Counted from the first letter of the stretch, positions 23,186-32,871 are shown. The stretch is 64,000 nucleotides of DNA from Puia dinghuensis (GCF_014642875.1 NZ_BMJC01000001.1:1345335-1409334), one strand, 5' to 3'. Numbers and translations: made by a program. Notes: generated from the letters alone by a model not told the origin.

Positions 23186-24586
23186 TTACATAATCTCCTG
23201 CTCCTTCAACCCTTCCGGCGTAGCTACCAGCAGGGTACCCTGCGTGTACTTCTCGTCGTGCTGGCTGGCATCGAGCCCTTCCAGTTCCTCTTCTTCGCTG
23301 ACCCGCAGGGGAACGATGAAGTTAATCACCTTGAAGATCACCCAGGAAACAGCGAAGCTATACCCGACAGCGATCAACATCGCCTTCAGCTGGATAAAGA
23401 AGAAACCGGGATTACCGTTGAGCAGACCATTGGCGCCGGCCTTGTTCACCGCCAGCGTACCAAATACCCCCGTGAGCAGCATCCCGACCATCCCGCCGAT
23501 ACCATGACAGGGGAACACATCGAGCGTATCGTCCAGCACGGTCTTGGTAGCCTTGAAATGAACGGCCATATTGGAAATGACGGCGGCAAATGCACCGATG
23601 AAAATGCTTTGCGGTACAGCCACATAACCGGCCGCAGGAGTGATCGCCACCAGACCTACAACGGCGCCCACACAGAAACCAACAACCGAAGGCTTCTTAC
23701 CCCGCATAACGTCGAAGAACATCCAGGAAAGACCCGCAGCGGCAGCGGCCGTGTTGGTAGTGGAGAAAGCAGATACGGCGAGAGAGTTGGCAGCCAGGGC
23801 CGAACCGGCGTTAAAGCCAAACCAGCCAAACCACAACAGCCCCGTCCCGATCAATACATATGGAATATTAGCCGGATGCGTCTCTTTACCTGCGATATGC
23901 ACCTTCCTGCGCTTCAGCACCAAGGCGCCGGCCAGGGCCGCACAGCCCGCAGAGATGTGTACCACCGTACCACCGGCAAAGTCAAGCGCGCCCATCTTGG
24001 CGAGGAAGCCATCCGGATGCCAGCTCCAGTGAGCCAGCGGCGCATAGACCAGCAGGCTGAACAGTACAGTAAAGAGAACATAAGCGGAGAAGCGCATACG
24101 CTCGGCAATCGCGCCTACCACCAGCCCGGGGGTGATGATGGCGAACATCAGCTGAAACATCGAGAATAACGCCTTGGGGATCGTAGGCGCCGGTCCCCAC
24201 ACCGGACCCGAAACTACTCCTTTATAAAAAAGGTGCGTCAGCGGGTTGCCGATGATGCCATGAATAGACTCGCCAAAACAAAGACTATACCCGACGATGA
24301 TCCACAATACCCCGACCACACCGGCCGCAACCACGCTCTTCATCATCGTGGAAAGTACGTTCTTCCGGTTTACCATGCCGCCATAAAAGAAGGCCAGAGC
24401 CGGGGTCATAATAAATACCAGGGCCGTTGCAACGAGTAACCACGCAATGTCAGCCTGGTTGTACTTACCGTCATCCACGCTGGGTGCAATGCTTGGAATA
24501 AAGATCGCCGCCACTGCAGCAGTTGCCAGCAATAAGAAGGGTAAGTACCTTTTAAGAGTGATTTTGCTCATAGTCTCCGTTTTCAT
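23186..24586 (-). CDS. amt: Ammonium transporter
   Basis: A 466-aa Amt/MEP/Rh channel with eleven or more membrane helices after an N-terminal segment. Pore residues are visible: the twin histidines H210 (GGTVVHISAG) and H361 (CHGIGGMVGML), the family signature PALAFFYGGMVNRKN and the FNAGSALAAN stretch. It conducts ammonium/ammonia into the cell. No PII gene (glnK) is adjacent, which is less common for amt genes. The acidic C-terminus (SEEEELEGLDASQHDEKYTQ) would be the PII contact region. A second ATG at 24571 is possible. A 19-bp palindrome overlaps the start. Confidence 0.95.
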   Translation of the reverse strand: MKTETMSKITLKRYLPFLLLATAAVAAIFIPSIAPSVDDGKYNQADIAWLLVATALVFIMTPALAFFYGGMVNRKNVLSTMMKSVVAAGVVGVLWIIVGYSLCFGESIHGIIGNPLTHLFYKGVVSGPVWGPAPTIPKALFSMFQLMFAIITPGLVVGAIAERMRFSAYVLFTVLFSLLVYAPLAHWSWHPDGFLAKMGALDFAGGTVVHISAGCAALAGALVLKRRKVHIAGKETHPANIPYVLIGTGLLWFGWFGFNAGSALAANSLAVSAFSTTNTAAAAAGLSWMFFDVMRGKKPSVVGFCVGAVVGLVAITPAAGYVAVPQSIFIGAFAAVISNMAVHFKATKTVLDDTLDVFPCHGIGGMVGMLLTGVFGTLAVNKAGANGLLNGNPGFFFIQLKAMLIAVGYSFAVSWVIFKVINFIVPLRVSEEEELEGLDASQHDEKYTQGTLLVATPEGLKEQEIM

Positions 24587-24604
24587 ATTAATTTTAAATT
24601 AATA
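24586..24604 (-). promoter_or_regulatory. Palindrome at the amt start codon
   Basis: TATTAATTTTAAATTAATA is a perfect 9-1-9 inverted repeat that begins on the last base of the amt ATG. The 209-bp gap up to 24795 is strongly AT-rich. Nitrogen-regulated repression or RNA structure at the initiation site are both possible, but AT-rich palindromes also arise by chance. Confidence 0.35.
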
Positions 24605-24795
24605 CATCAAATATCACAATAAAGGTATGCAAAAAATTTAAAGTCAATGCGGTTATACGAATTAATAAAATCAATAATGTTTATAAAAGACTTCATATTT
24701 AGTTAACATTCATCAGTTTACTGGAGACTCGCAAAATCCCTGTTTATAAATAATTTGTTATTTTAAGAAAAAAAGGGCCTGTTTTTTGAATTTTT

Positions 24796-25590
24796 CTATT
24801 GCAAACCGGCCCGGATATCAGGAGTCGATATGGGCATCAATAGCTTATACCGGATCATCCCATTAAAATGATCCTCCTCCTTTAAGAAGGCATGCTCCTT
24901 TTTGCTGATCCAGTAGGTTTCGGTATACTCCGTCCCGGTGGGTGACTTACCCTCCGTCGACAGGATCCAGCAATCCATTTGCACCCCATCCTGCAGGGTC
25001 ACCTTCTCGCTACCCTTTACGGTATAGCGCTGGTATTGCGGCGGATCGAGACCCGCATCATAGAAATTGATCAGGAAAGACCGGCCCTCCGCCAGCGGCA
25101 GCATCTCAAAGGTTTCGATATCCAGGTTCCAATTAAGGTTCGGCTCCGTAAAGGCCAGCGAGAAACCCTTCCGGGCATTGTCCGGCACGGTGTCGGCGCC
25201 GCGGATCCCCTCCTTTCCCCAGTCATAGGCATTCAGCTTCCCGTGCACCAATTCACGATGATAGACAGGCGAAAAATCCCGCGCATCATTCACGGAATAC
25301 ACCTCCCGGTAAACTCCGGTGTCACTGCCATACCAACGCTGGGTGATAAAGAATACGGACTGCCCATTCCGCTGACCCGAAGCGATCTCGCGCACCCAGT
25401 ACCAGAAACGCAATTGCCGGACATTGTGTTCCGGGTCGAGATAGACAAGCAGGTATTGCCGTACCCCCGGACGTAGTGTACGCGTGACCAATCCGCCTTT
25501 CCCTGGTCGTATGGTATCCGTCTGTGCCCGCGTCACCGTTGAGATCAGCAGCAGGATAGCGATCAGCAACATGTAGAGAAACTGCATCAT
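24796..25590 (-). CDS. Periplasmic DUF3108-like protein
   Basis: A 264-aa exported protein with a signal peptide (MMQFLYMLLIAILLLIS, cleaved near RAQ23). The body is a beta-rich fold with phrases seen in DUF3108-type and related Bacteroidota proteins: a soluble domain that binds something hydrophobic, ending in TYWISKKEHAFLKEEDHFNGMIRYKLL. The assignment is by overall style and not by a catalytic motif. Its upstream neighbour is the divergent LytS gene. Confidence 0.5.
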   Translation of the reverse strand: MMQFLYMLLIAILLLISTVTRAQTDTIRPGKGGLVTRTLRPGVRQYLLVYLDPEHNVRQLRFWYWVREIASGQRNGQSVFFITQRWYGSDTGVYREVYSVNDARDFSPVYHRELVHGKLNAYDWGKEGIRGADTVPDNARKGFSLAFTEPNLNWNLDIETFEMLPLAEGRSFLINFYDAGLDPPQYQRYTVKGSEKVTLQDGVQMDCWILSTEGKSPTGTEYTETYWISKKEHAFLKEEDHFNGMIRYKLLMPISTPDIRAGLQ

Positions 25591-25757
25591 AAAAGATCAT
25601 TTTGTTGCCCTAAATTCCCTTACCCGCCGCGGTCGGACAAACGGATTCAACCGGCGCCGGCGGCTTTTCAGCCCACCCCTCGCCGGCTTCAATAGCCGGA
25701 CGATTGAAGCAAGAGCACAAGTCATTGAAAAGAACGGCCCGCCTGTCGAAAGGATAG

Positions 25758-25765
25758 TAAATTTG
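25758..25765 (+). promoter_or_regulatory. -7 element directly before the LytS-type kinase gene
   Basis: TAAATTTG is an exact TAnnTTTG match ending only 3 nt before the ATG at 25769. If used, transcription would begin at or next to the A of the start codon, giving a leaderless mRNA. Confidence 0.45.
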
Positions 25766-25768
25766 TTT

Positions 25769-26791
25769 ATGCGTCTGTCTCTCAAAAAGGCTACCCCCCG
25801 GCAATTAGAACTCCTGGTCTGGCTCTTCGTATTCCTCATCACCTTCATGAGCTATCTGCCGATGGATGGATTCTGGCAAGCCCTCATCTATGGCACCATG
25901 AATCTTTCCTTTTACGCAGCCATCATCTACGGGAATATCGGCCTGCTCTACCCCCGGCTCTATGAGAAAGGACATATCGTCCTTTATGTCCTCGGCTCGG
26001 CAGCCCTGCTCATCGCCGTCGGCGTCTCCCGCACCTGGCTTTCCGTCACCATCTACAACCGCTGGTTCGCCACCAAACCCGAAGCTCTCGACATCTGGAG
26101 CTATTTGTACCATTCCATCACAGGTGTAGCCATCTTTGTCCTTAGCTTTGTCTTCCGCATTGCCATGGCCTATTTCCGGCTCAAACGACAGGCGGAACAG
26201 ATGCTCGAACAAAAAAGCCAGGCCGAGCTCAATCTCCTCAAATCACAGGTGCAGCCGCATTTCCTCTTCAACACCCTCAACAATATTTATTACGAAGCCT
26301 ATCGGGAAGCAGCACCCCAAACCGCGCTGCTCATCGGCCGGCTGTCCGATATAATGCGCTACTTCGTGGATGAAAGTCCGCGGGAAAAAGTGGCCCTTTC
26401 CACCGAGATAAAATTCCTGGAGAACTATATCGCCCTCGAAGAGATCCGCATCCGCCACGGCGTCACCGTCAACTTCCATAAGGATTATGAAGGCGAACCT
26501 TTCCTCCCGCCGATGTTGCTGATGACCTTTGTAGAAAATCTCTTCAAACACGGCATCGATCGCAGCGCAACCGGCAACAGCATCCATCTTTCCCTCGCTC
26601 AGCAAGATGGCCACCTGATCTTTACCACGGAGAATGCTCTCCCCGAAAACGCTCCCGCCCCAAACAAGCGAGGCTTTGGCCTCCAAAACCTCGAAAAACG
26701 GCTTACCTTGCTATATGGAGACCGCTTTGTCCTGACCACGAACCGTACGACAACGCATTTTAAAGCTTTGTTAAAAATTCCCCTCGTATGA
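25769..26791 (+). CDS. LytS-type sensor histidine kinase
   Basis: A 340-aa membrane kinase. Four hydrophobic segments occupy residues 12-135, followed by a short coiled coil (RLKRQAEQMLEQKSQAELN) and the His_kinase domain with phosphoacceptor H164 in SQVQPHFLFNTLNNIYY. The ATP-binding half has the LytS-type N-box (VENLFKHGID) and a late GFGLQNLEKRL glycine motif. The partner response regulator overlaps its stop codon (ATGA). The stimulus is not evident. Start at 25769 (MRLSLKKATPRQLELL). Confidence 0.93.
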   Translation: MRLSLKKATPRQLELLVWLFVFLITFMSYLPMDGFWQALIYGTMNLSFYAAIIYGNIGLLYPRLYEKGHIVLYVLGSAALLIAVGVSRTWLSVTIYNRWFATKPEALDIWSYLYHSITGVAIFVLSFVFRIAMAYFRLKRQAEQMLEQKSQAELNLLKSQVQPHFLFNTLNNIYYEAYREAAPQTALLIGRLSDIMRYFVDESPREKVALSTEIKFLENYIALEEIRIRHGVTVNFHKDYEGEPFLPPMLLMTFVENLFKHGIDRSATGNSIHLSLAQQDGHLIFTTENALPENAPAPNKRGFGLQNLEKRLTLLYGDRFVLTTNRTTTHFKALLKIPLV

Positions 26792-27519
26792 ACCTACGTT
26801 GTCTCATCGTCGATGACGAACCAAATGCCGTAAGCCTCCTGGAGATGTTCATCCGGCAAAATACCGTGTGGCAGCTGGTGGGCAAATGCTACGACGCCCC
26901 CGAAGCGTTATCCTTTCTAAAGACGCATCCCGTCGACCTCATCTTCCTCGACATCAATATGCCCCACCTCACCGGGATGGAAATGGCCGCTCTGCTGCCG
27001 CCTTCGACAAGCATCGTCTTCACCACCGCCTATTCCGAATACGCCGCCGACAGCTATAGCTTCCCGACGATCGACTATCTCCTGAAACCCATCACCCTCA
27101 AACGATTCTACGCCGCACTACAAAAAATAGAAGCACACTTCGCCCGGCCAGAGGCCGCTGCCCCTGTTGCCGACAACCCACCCGCCGCCGCACCCAGGCC
27201 CGAAACGGAATATTTCTTTATCAAATCCGGCCGCATGCTACACAAGGTGTTGTTACAGGATATCCTGTACTTCGAAGGCGAGAAGGAATATGCCCGGCTG
27301 GTGACGCCCACCCAGCGGCTGCTCATCTACCGGCGCTTGAAAGACATCGGCGAACAACTCTCCGGCAGTTTTGCCCGGGTGCACAACTCCTATATCGTCA
27401 ACATCGCGCGACTCGATTCCATCCGTGATAACCATGTGTTCATCGGCAGCAAACAAATCCCCATCAGCGAGAAATTCCGCGAAGCATTTATGGAAAGAAT
27501 AAAAGAAAAAGTATTTTAG
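26788..27519 (+). CDS. LytTR-family response regulator
   Basis: A 243-aa regulator with a receiver domain (residues 1-120, phosphoacceptor D55 in LIFLDINMP, acidic pair D9/D10, TAYSEYA threonine region and LLKP lysine) and a C-terminal LytTR DNA-binding domain (about 145-240, FFIKSGRMLHKVLLQDILYF, FARVHNSYIVNIARLDSI). An Ala/Pro-rich linker joins them. It is translationally coupled to the kinase and should act as its output; target genes are unknown. Confidence 0.94.
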   Translation: MNLRCLIVDDEPNAVSLLEMFIRQNTVWQLVGKCYDAPEALSFLKTHPVDLIFLDINMPHLTGMEMAALLPPSTSIVFTTAYSEYAADSYSFPTIDYLLKPITLKRFYAALQKIEAHFARPEAAAPVADNPPAAAPRPETEYFFIKSGRMLHKVLLQDILYFEGEKEYARLVTPTQRLLIYRRLKDIGEQLSGSFARVHNSYIVNIARLDSIRDNHVFIGSKQIPISEKFREAFMERIKEKVF

Positions 27520-27619
27520 CTAAAATTTGGGCCCGCAAAAACGCCCTATTTCTAATGGTTGGGCATTTTCAGCACATTTTTTGCGCTAAATACTCAACTC
27601 GTTCGTTATTAATATACCT

Positions 27620-29899
27620 ATGTCAAAAGCTAAAGCCGTCCGCATTTTCTGGATTCTGTTATTCTCCGGAGTAGTCGCCTTTGCCGGTTTCATCGCCCTC
27701 ATCGCGACAGGAGCTTTCGGTCAGCTGCCTTCCCTCCATGAGCTGGAAAACCCTTCTCTAATCCTGGCATCGGAAGTCTTTGCCGCCGACGGCAGTTCGA
27801 TGGGGAAGTATTACACCGCTAAAGGCAACCGCCTCGACGTTGAATACAAAGACATTTCCCCCAATGTGATCCATGCGCTGGTATCGACAGAGGACGAACG
27901 CTTTTACGAGCATTCAGGCATCGATGGAAAAGCCGTTTTACGGGCCATCCTGCGCTTTGGCCGCGACGGCGGTGGCAGCACCATCACCCAACAGTTGGCG
28001 CTCAACATGTTCAACGGTGAAAGATCGCATAACCGCATCAGCAGGGTCATTCAGAAATTAAAGGAATGGATCATCGCCATCCAGCTCGAACGCAACTTCA
28101 CAAAAGAAGAGATCATCACGCTCTATCTCAACGATGTCTCCTTCAGCGATAATGTCTATGGCATCCGTGGCGCGGCCCGCACCTTCTTCCGGAAAGAACC
28201 CGACAGCCTCAGCATAGACGAAGCGGCCGTTCTCGTCGGCATGGTCAACAACCCCAGCCTCTTCAACCCCCGCACCAACCCGAAAGCCGCTATGGACAGA
28301 CGCAACGTCGTACTCAACCGGCTGGTCAGTAATCACTGGCTTTCCGAAGAGGAAGCCACCACGCTAAAAGCAAAGCCCATCGACATGTCCCGCTACCGGA
28401 AGCTGGACGAGAACAATGGTGTGGCCCCATATTTCCGCGATCAGCTGCGCAACGATCTGAAGAAATGGTGTAAAGAACATACCAATCCCGCCACCGGGAA
28501 GCCCTACAACCTCTTCCAGGATGGACTGAAGATCTATACCACCATTAATCCGCGGATGCAGGCCTATGCCGATAGCGCCGTTGTGCGCCAGATGCCCATC
28601 CTGCAGCGCGAACTGGACGCCCAGCGCAGCGTCCGCAACGGAGACGTCTGGGCAGACCATCAGAATATTCTCGATGCGGCCATGCGCAATAGCGAAAGAT
28701 GGCAGAACGAAGAAGACGACGGGCTTTCGGATGCGGCCATCCGCAATTCCTTCAATGTCCCGGTGAAGATGAAGGTATTCGCATGGAATGCCACACGCGA
28801 GAAAGATACCGTAATGACGCCGCTGGATTCGATAAAATACTGCCGCCAGATGCTTCAAACGGGTTTCATGGTCATGGACCCCTTCACCGGGGCCGTTAAA
28901 GCCTGGGTGGGCGGCATCGATTTCCGCAACTACAAATTCGATCACGTCAATATCAACACCAAACGGCAGGTCGGTAGCTCTATCAAACCCTTCCTCTACG
29001 GGCTGGCCATCGAAGATTTCAATTTTACCCCGATGACCCAGTGCCCGGCCGTCCAGCAATATTTCCCCGACTACAACGCTTATGTACCGGCGAGAAATGG
29101 CTCCCACTGGGAACCCGGCCCTTATCCGATGGCCTATGGCCTGGGCTGGTCCATCAACGAAGTGGCCGCGTATCTCATGAAGGAGATGGGTCCGAAAGGC
29201 CCGCAGCGGTTCGCCGAATTCCTGAAACAGATAGGTATCCCAACCTCGGTGCAGCCCTACCCCTCCCTGGCGCTGGGCGCCTGCGAGCTCTCGTTGTATG
29301 AGATGCTGGACGGATATACCATGTTTCCCACCGGCGGCTTCAACACCCAGCCTTACTACATCGAACGCATCGAAGACAAACACGGTAATATCCTGGCCAA
29401 CTTCGCCTCGACTCCAAAAGAAGTGCTCAGCCAGTCGACAGCCTATACGATGGCGCGGATGATGCAGGGACCCGTCGATTTCGGCACCGCCAAAGGACTA
29501 CGCGAACGACTCGGCCTCGCCGAAATGGGAGGCAAGACCGGCACCACAAACGACAACTCCGACTGCTGGTTCATCGGTTATACCCCCCAGTTGCTGGCCG
29601 GCGGCTGGGTAGGATGTGACGACCGATTTATCCACCTCGAAAGCCGGTCGGCCGACGGCGGCCATGTGACAAGACCCATCTGGGAATCCTTCTTTGCAAA
29701 GGCCCTGGCGGACAAATCGCTTGGCCTCAACAGGAATGCCCTTTTCACCAAACCCGACAGTGTCCGCCCCGGCGAAGAGCTCCAATGGAGCAGCCTCGAA
29801 AAGCCCCCGCCCCCCGGCGCAGAAGGGGTCGACCAGGGCAACGGCAACGCCAGCCAATACAACGACACCACCAAGGCCAAACCGGTGAATCCATATTAA
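27620..29899 (+). CDS. Class A penicillin-binding protein (transglycosylase/transpeptidase)
   Basis: A 759-aa bifunctional peptidoglycan synthase (PBP1A type). One N-terminal membrane anchor (residues 8-33) precedes the GT51 glycosyltransferase domain with catalytic E91 (STEDERFYEHSGID) and GGSTITQQLALNMF. The transpeptidase domain has SxxK at S453-K456 (QVGSSIKPF), an SxN-like SIN in GWSINEVAA, and KTG at K639 (GGKTGTTND). The tail is Pro/Gly/Asn-rich and probably disordered. It acts in the periplasm on lipid II. The upstream gap (27520-27619) has no clear consensus promoter. Confidence 0.95.
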   Translation: MSKAKAVRIFWILLFSGVVAFAGFIALIATGAFGQLPSLHELENPSLILASEVFAADGSSMGKYYTAKGNRLDVEYKDISPNVIHALVSTEDERFYEHSGIDGKAVLRAILRFGRDGGGSTITQQLALNMFNGERSHNRISRVIQKLKEWIIAIQLERNFTKEEIITLYLNDVSFSDNVYGIRGAARTFFRKEPDSLSIDEAAVLVGMVNNPSLFNPRTNPKAAMDRRNVVLNRLVSNHWLSEEEATTLKAKPIDMSRYRKLDENNGVAPYFRDQLRNDLKKWCKEHTNPATGKPYNLFQDGLKIYTTINPRMQAYADSAVVRQMPILQRELDAQRSVRNGDVWADHQNILDAAMRNSERWQNEEDDGLSDAAIRNSFNVPVKMKVFAWNATREKDTVMTPLDSIKYCRQMLQTGFMVMDPFTGAVKAWVGGIDFRNYKFDHVNINTKRQVGSSIKPFLYGLAIEDFNFTPMTQCPAVQQYFPDYNAYVPARNGSHWEPGPYPMAYGLGWSINEVAAYLMKEMGPKGPQRFAEFLKQIGIPTSVQPYPSLALGACELSLYEMLDGYTMFPTGGFNTQPYYIERIEDKHGNILANFASTPKEVLSQSTAYTMARMMQGPVDFGTAKGLRERLGLAEMGGKTGTTNDNSDCWFIGYTPQLLAGGWVGCDDRFIHLESRSADGGHVTRPIWESFFAKALADKSLGLNRNALFTKPDSVRPGEELQWSSLEKPPPPGAEGVDQGNGNASQYNDTTKAKPVNPY

Positions 29900-30039
29900 C
29901 TCTCCTGCCGATAGAAAACCTTCCCTTTTTGGGACATAGTTAGATCATTGTACATATGTAGTAATTTTTGTAGCACCTGCTTAGAGTTTGGCACTAATCT
30001 GGTTCTAAGGGAATCACCTATATAAAACCGTAATATCCA

Positions 30040-31578
30040 ATGATCCCTTTGACCTTAACCCGCCTGAAAAACCTTTTCCTGCCCCTCCTGTTCCTTCTCA
30101 CAGCTCATCACCGCCTCACCGCGCAGGCCTGCTCAACCGCCCAGGGCAACCAAACCACCTACGGCACGGGCAACGTCTGGATCGGTTATGTCTACACCGG
30201 CATGAACTTCAACAACTACCAGGGCTATGTCAACGAAGGCTCCGCCTCCAGCCCCAATTTCGACGAAAACTTCAACGGCGGCAACGGCGGCGCAACGTAT
30301 AACACCAACGGCTGTTCGATAACGACCCTTCAATTCAGCGTCCGGTATAAGCTTACCCAGTCCTTCACCGGCAACTATACCATCACCGTCGGCGGCGATG
30401 ACGGCTACCGCCTGAGCCTCGACGGCGGCGCCACCTGGGTCATCAACAACTGGGCCGACCATGCTTACACCACTACCAGCTATAGTGTCGCGCTCAACGG
30501 CAGCACCAACTTCGTACTCGAATTCTACCAGGATGGCGGCGCCGATCGCGTCACCTTCAATATCACTGCGAACTGCACCGGTACAGGCGACCCCACCGTC
30601 TACGGAACAGGGAATGTCTGGAACGGCTATCTCTACCAGGGCATGAACTTCAACCTTTATAAAGGAGAGGTCAACGAAGGCCTCGCCTCCAACCCAGCCT
30701 TTGACGAGAGTTTCGGCAACCCCGGCGGCACTGCCGTCATCTACAATACCAACAGTTGCACCATTACGACCCAACAGTTTTCGGCCCGCTATCGCCTGAC
30801 CCAAAACCTTGCCAATGGGAACTATGTCTTCACCGTCGGCGGCGATGACGGCTACCGCCTGAGCCTCGACGGCGGCGCCACCTGGGTCATCAACAACTGG
30901 GCCGATCACGCCTATACAGTCTCCAGCTACACCACCCCACTCAGCGGAACGTACAATATGGTCCTCGAATATTACCAGGACGGGGGACTCGACCGCGTCA
31001 GCTTCGCCCAGGCCTTCTCCACCCTGCCGGTAACCCTCACCCGCTGGTCGGTCAGCGCCCTGGACAACAACCAGGCACTGCTAAAATGGTCGACCACCGA
31101 TGCCGTCAACTTCGATCATTTTGTGATCCAGCGCAGCACGGATGGCTCCACCTTCGAAGACATCCACACCGTTGCCGCTGTCCCCGGCGATTCGACGGCG
31201 CAAAACTATTCCTACACCGACCAGGACAATTGGGACGGTAAGCTGTACTACCGGCTCGCAATGGTAGACCTCGACGGGAAAACAGCGTATTCCAACATCG
31301 TCAGTCTCTCCCTGCAGTCCGCCCAAAGCATCCGCATCTACCCCACACAGGTGGAAGGCGGTAGTTTCTTTGTCCAAACAACCACATCCATCCACCAGGC
31401 AAGACTCGAGCTCTTCGATATGTCAGGCCGCAGACTGCAACAGAACGACTGGTCCCTGCTCCAGGGCCGCCAGCAGGTTACCCTCACCAATGGCGCATCC
31501 CTGCCCGCAGGCGCCTATATCGTAAGGCTCTCGGACCACCAGTCTATACTGGCAAAACAGATCGTTGTCATCAAATAA
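30040..31578 (+). CDS. Secreted PA14-like repeat protein with probable T9SS sorting domain
   Basis: A 512-aa protein with a signal peptide (cleaved near TAQ30). Two tandem PA14-like beta-sandwich repeats of about 150 residues follow (GTGNVWIGYVYTGMNF and GTGNVWNGYLYQGMNF mark the starts; both share FTVGGDDGYRLSLDGG-type cores). Next comes a fibronectin-III-like module (VTLTRWSVSALDNNQALLKW) and a C-terminal type A sorting domain of the type IX secretion system (IRIYPTQVEGGSFFVQT ... LPAGAYIVRLS ... KQIVVIK). PA14 domains bind glycans. The protein should be exported by T9SS and kept at the surface or released. Confidence 0.85.
   Translation: MIPLTLTRLKNLFLPLLFLLTAHHRLTAQACSTAQGNQTTYGTGNVWIGYVYTGMNFNNYQGYVNEGSASSPNFDENFNGGNGGATYNTNGCSITTLQFSVRYKLTQSFTGNYTITVGGDDGYRLSLDGGATWVINNWADHAYTTTSYSVALNGSTNFVLEFYQDGGADRVTFNITANCTGTGDPTVYGTGNVWNGYLYQGMNFNLYKGEVNEGLASNPAFDESFGNPGGTAVIYNTNSCTITTQQFSARYRLTQNLANGNYVFTVGGDDGYRLSLDGGATWVINNWADHAYTVSSYTTPLSGTYNMVLEYYQDGGLDRVSFAQAFSTLPVTLTRWSVSALDNNQALLKWSTTDAVNFDHFVIQRSTDGSTFEDIHTVAAVPGDSTAQNYSYTDQDNWDGKLYYRLAMVDLDGKTAYSNIVSLSLQSAQSIRIYPTQVEGGSFFVQTTTSIHQARLELFDMSGRRLQQNDWSLLQGRQQVTLTNGASLPAGAYIVRLSDHQSILAKQIVVIK
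30383..30458 (+). repeat. 76-bp exact repeat, copy 1 (inside PA14 repeat 1)
   Basis: Identical base for base to 30830-30905, while the flanking parts of the two PA14 repeats have diverged. It encodes the GGDDGYRLSLDGGATWVINN core. Confidence 0.9.
30830..30905 (+). repeat. 76-bp exact repeat, copy 2 (inside PA14 repeat 2)
   Basis: Exact match of 30383-30458, including all third codon positions, 447 bp downstream in the second PA14 repeat. Confidence 0.9.
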
Positions 31579-31659
31579 AGCATCAAATAAATGCCTCCGG
31601 GCAAGTCCCGATCCTGCAGGCCTCGATCCCGGTCAGCCCTGGTCCCCGGCGACCACTGA

Positions 31660-32685
31660 TCAATAATCATTGGGATTATAGACCCGATTCGGCACAAACA
31701 GATCGAAATCATCAAAAGTTCCGTTGTTGCCGTTGTTCCCGGTGCCAACAAAACTGCTGTCCTTCACCGTAAACGCGATGGCGCCGCTCCGCGGCGCACG
31801 TGCCCAGGGCGTCCTCCGGCTCCAGCGATCGCTGGCAATATCATAGGCCCACGTAGCAGTGACCATGGTCCCGTTGGTGCCGGTCGCCAGGTAAGCCGTG
31901 CTGCCATTGACAAAGATCGTTGCATACTCCCGTTCGATATCCGTATAGCCATCGTCAAAAGTCTCAGAGCTCGTATTGGTAATATTATTCAACTGATGCC
32001 AGGCAGCGGTCCGGGAAGGATCGAATCGCCAGAAATCCCTGACCATTCCACCGCTATTGGCGCCCGTAACAACATAGGCCTGATCGTTATATACAAAGGC
32101 CACCGCACCCTGCCGCTTGGAAAAATCCCCGCTGGTGCCAGGCGTCAGCGACCATTTGTCCTGCGCCGGATCATACTGGTAAAAATCATTCATCCAATTG
32201 ACGTTAAAACCCGTGCCGATATACCCCTTATCCCGGATGCCAAAACCGACGGCATCATACCGGGGCGTGCCGGGAAAATCCGCCTTCCGGGTCCAGACAT
32301 TCTGCACCGGGTCATACTGGTAAAAATCACGGTAGACATTGACAAGATCAGTACCCGTGCCTACATACCCATAATTACCCACGCTAAAGGCGGCAGCCTC
32401 ACTTCTGGGCGCGCCGGGGAAGTCCGCCACCTGTTGCCAGCCACTGTCGACGCTAAATCGCCAGAAGTCTTTCAACCGGCCCGTACCACCAACCGATTGA
32501 TTATAGCCCAAACCCACATACGCATCCGTCCCGATCACAAAACAGGAAGCATTCCCACGGGGCGGGTCCCCTATCGGCGCACCCGCCACCCAATCACCTA
32601 ATTGGGTGGCGGAAATACTGCTGCGATTACAGGAGAACATAGAGAAAAACACTGATCCGAATAAAATAGTAAAAAATGAGCGCAT
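31660..32685 (-). CDS. Kelch-repeat lipoprotein
   Basis: A 341-aa lipoprotein with start at 32685 (MRSFFTILFGSVFFSMFSC; an ATG at 32691 is also possible). The lipobox is MFSC. The mature part is a series of Kelch-like blades, each near 50 residues, with phrases such as GTDAYVGLGYNQSV, NYGYVGTGTDLVNVYRDFYQ, DKGYIGTGFNVNWMNDFYQ and DQAYVVTGANSGGMVRDFWR, and conserved tryptophans (NVWTRKADFPG). It should form a six-bladed propeller at the cell surface or in the periplasm. The ligand is unknown. It is divergent from the GH8 gene. Confidence 0.88.
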   Translation of the reverse strand: MRSFFTILFGSVFFSMFSCNRSSISATQLGDWVAGAPIGDPPRGNASCFVIGTDAYVGLGYNQSVGGTGRLKDFWRFSVDSGWQQVADFPGAPRSEAAAFSVGNYGYVGTGTDLVNVYRDFYQYDPVQNVWTRKADFPGTPRYDAVGFGIRDKGYIGTGFNVNWMNDFYQYDPAQDKWSLTPGTSGDFSKRQGAVAFVYNDQAYVVTGANSGGMVRDFWRFDPSRTAAWHQLNNITNTSSETFDDGYTDIEREYATIFVNGSTAYLATGTNGTMVTATWAYDIASDRWSRRTPWARAPRSGAIAFTVKDSSFVGTGNNGNNGTFDDFDLFVPNRVYNPNDY

Positions 32686-32871
32686 ATACATAAACGTTAG
32701 TTTACGGGCATTAAAAAAGCGGGAATTCCCCAAAAACCCGATGGTAAGAGCGAGACACCGCTCATCCCGATGCATCGCCGCTGTTAATGTTTCCTATAAA
32801 AATTGTTAACTACCCGGCGCGCATCATCGGCACATAAATTGCTAATGGTTGATGTGACAATCTTATCTCCC

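Noticed and set aside
23099-24169. Long open frame antisense to the ammonium transporter gene
   Set aside because: It lies opposite a gene with clear Amt motifs, encodes a polar low-complexity protein without recognisable domains, and is explained by the codon bias of the real gene.
28364-29383. Open frame of about 340 codons antisense to the class A PBP gene
   Set aside because: The plus-strand protein has intact GT51 and transpeptidase motifs; the antisense product has no domain and no promoter or start context.
30133-30909. Antisense frame of 258 codons opposite the PA14 repeats, itself with internal repeats
   Set aside because: The internal repeats only mirror the duplicated PA14 DNA. 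The composition (Val, Ala, Gly, Asp) is typical of a shadow frame.
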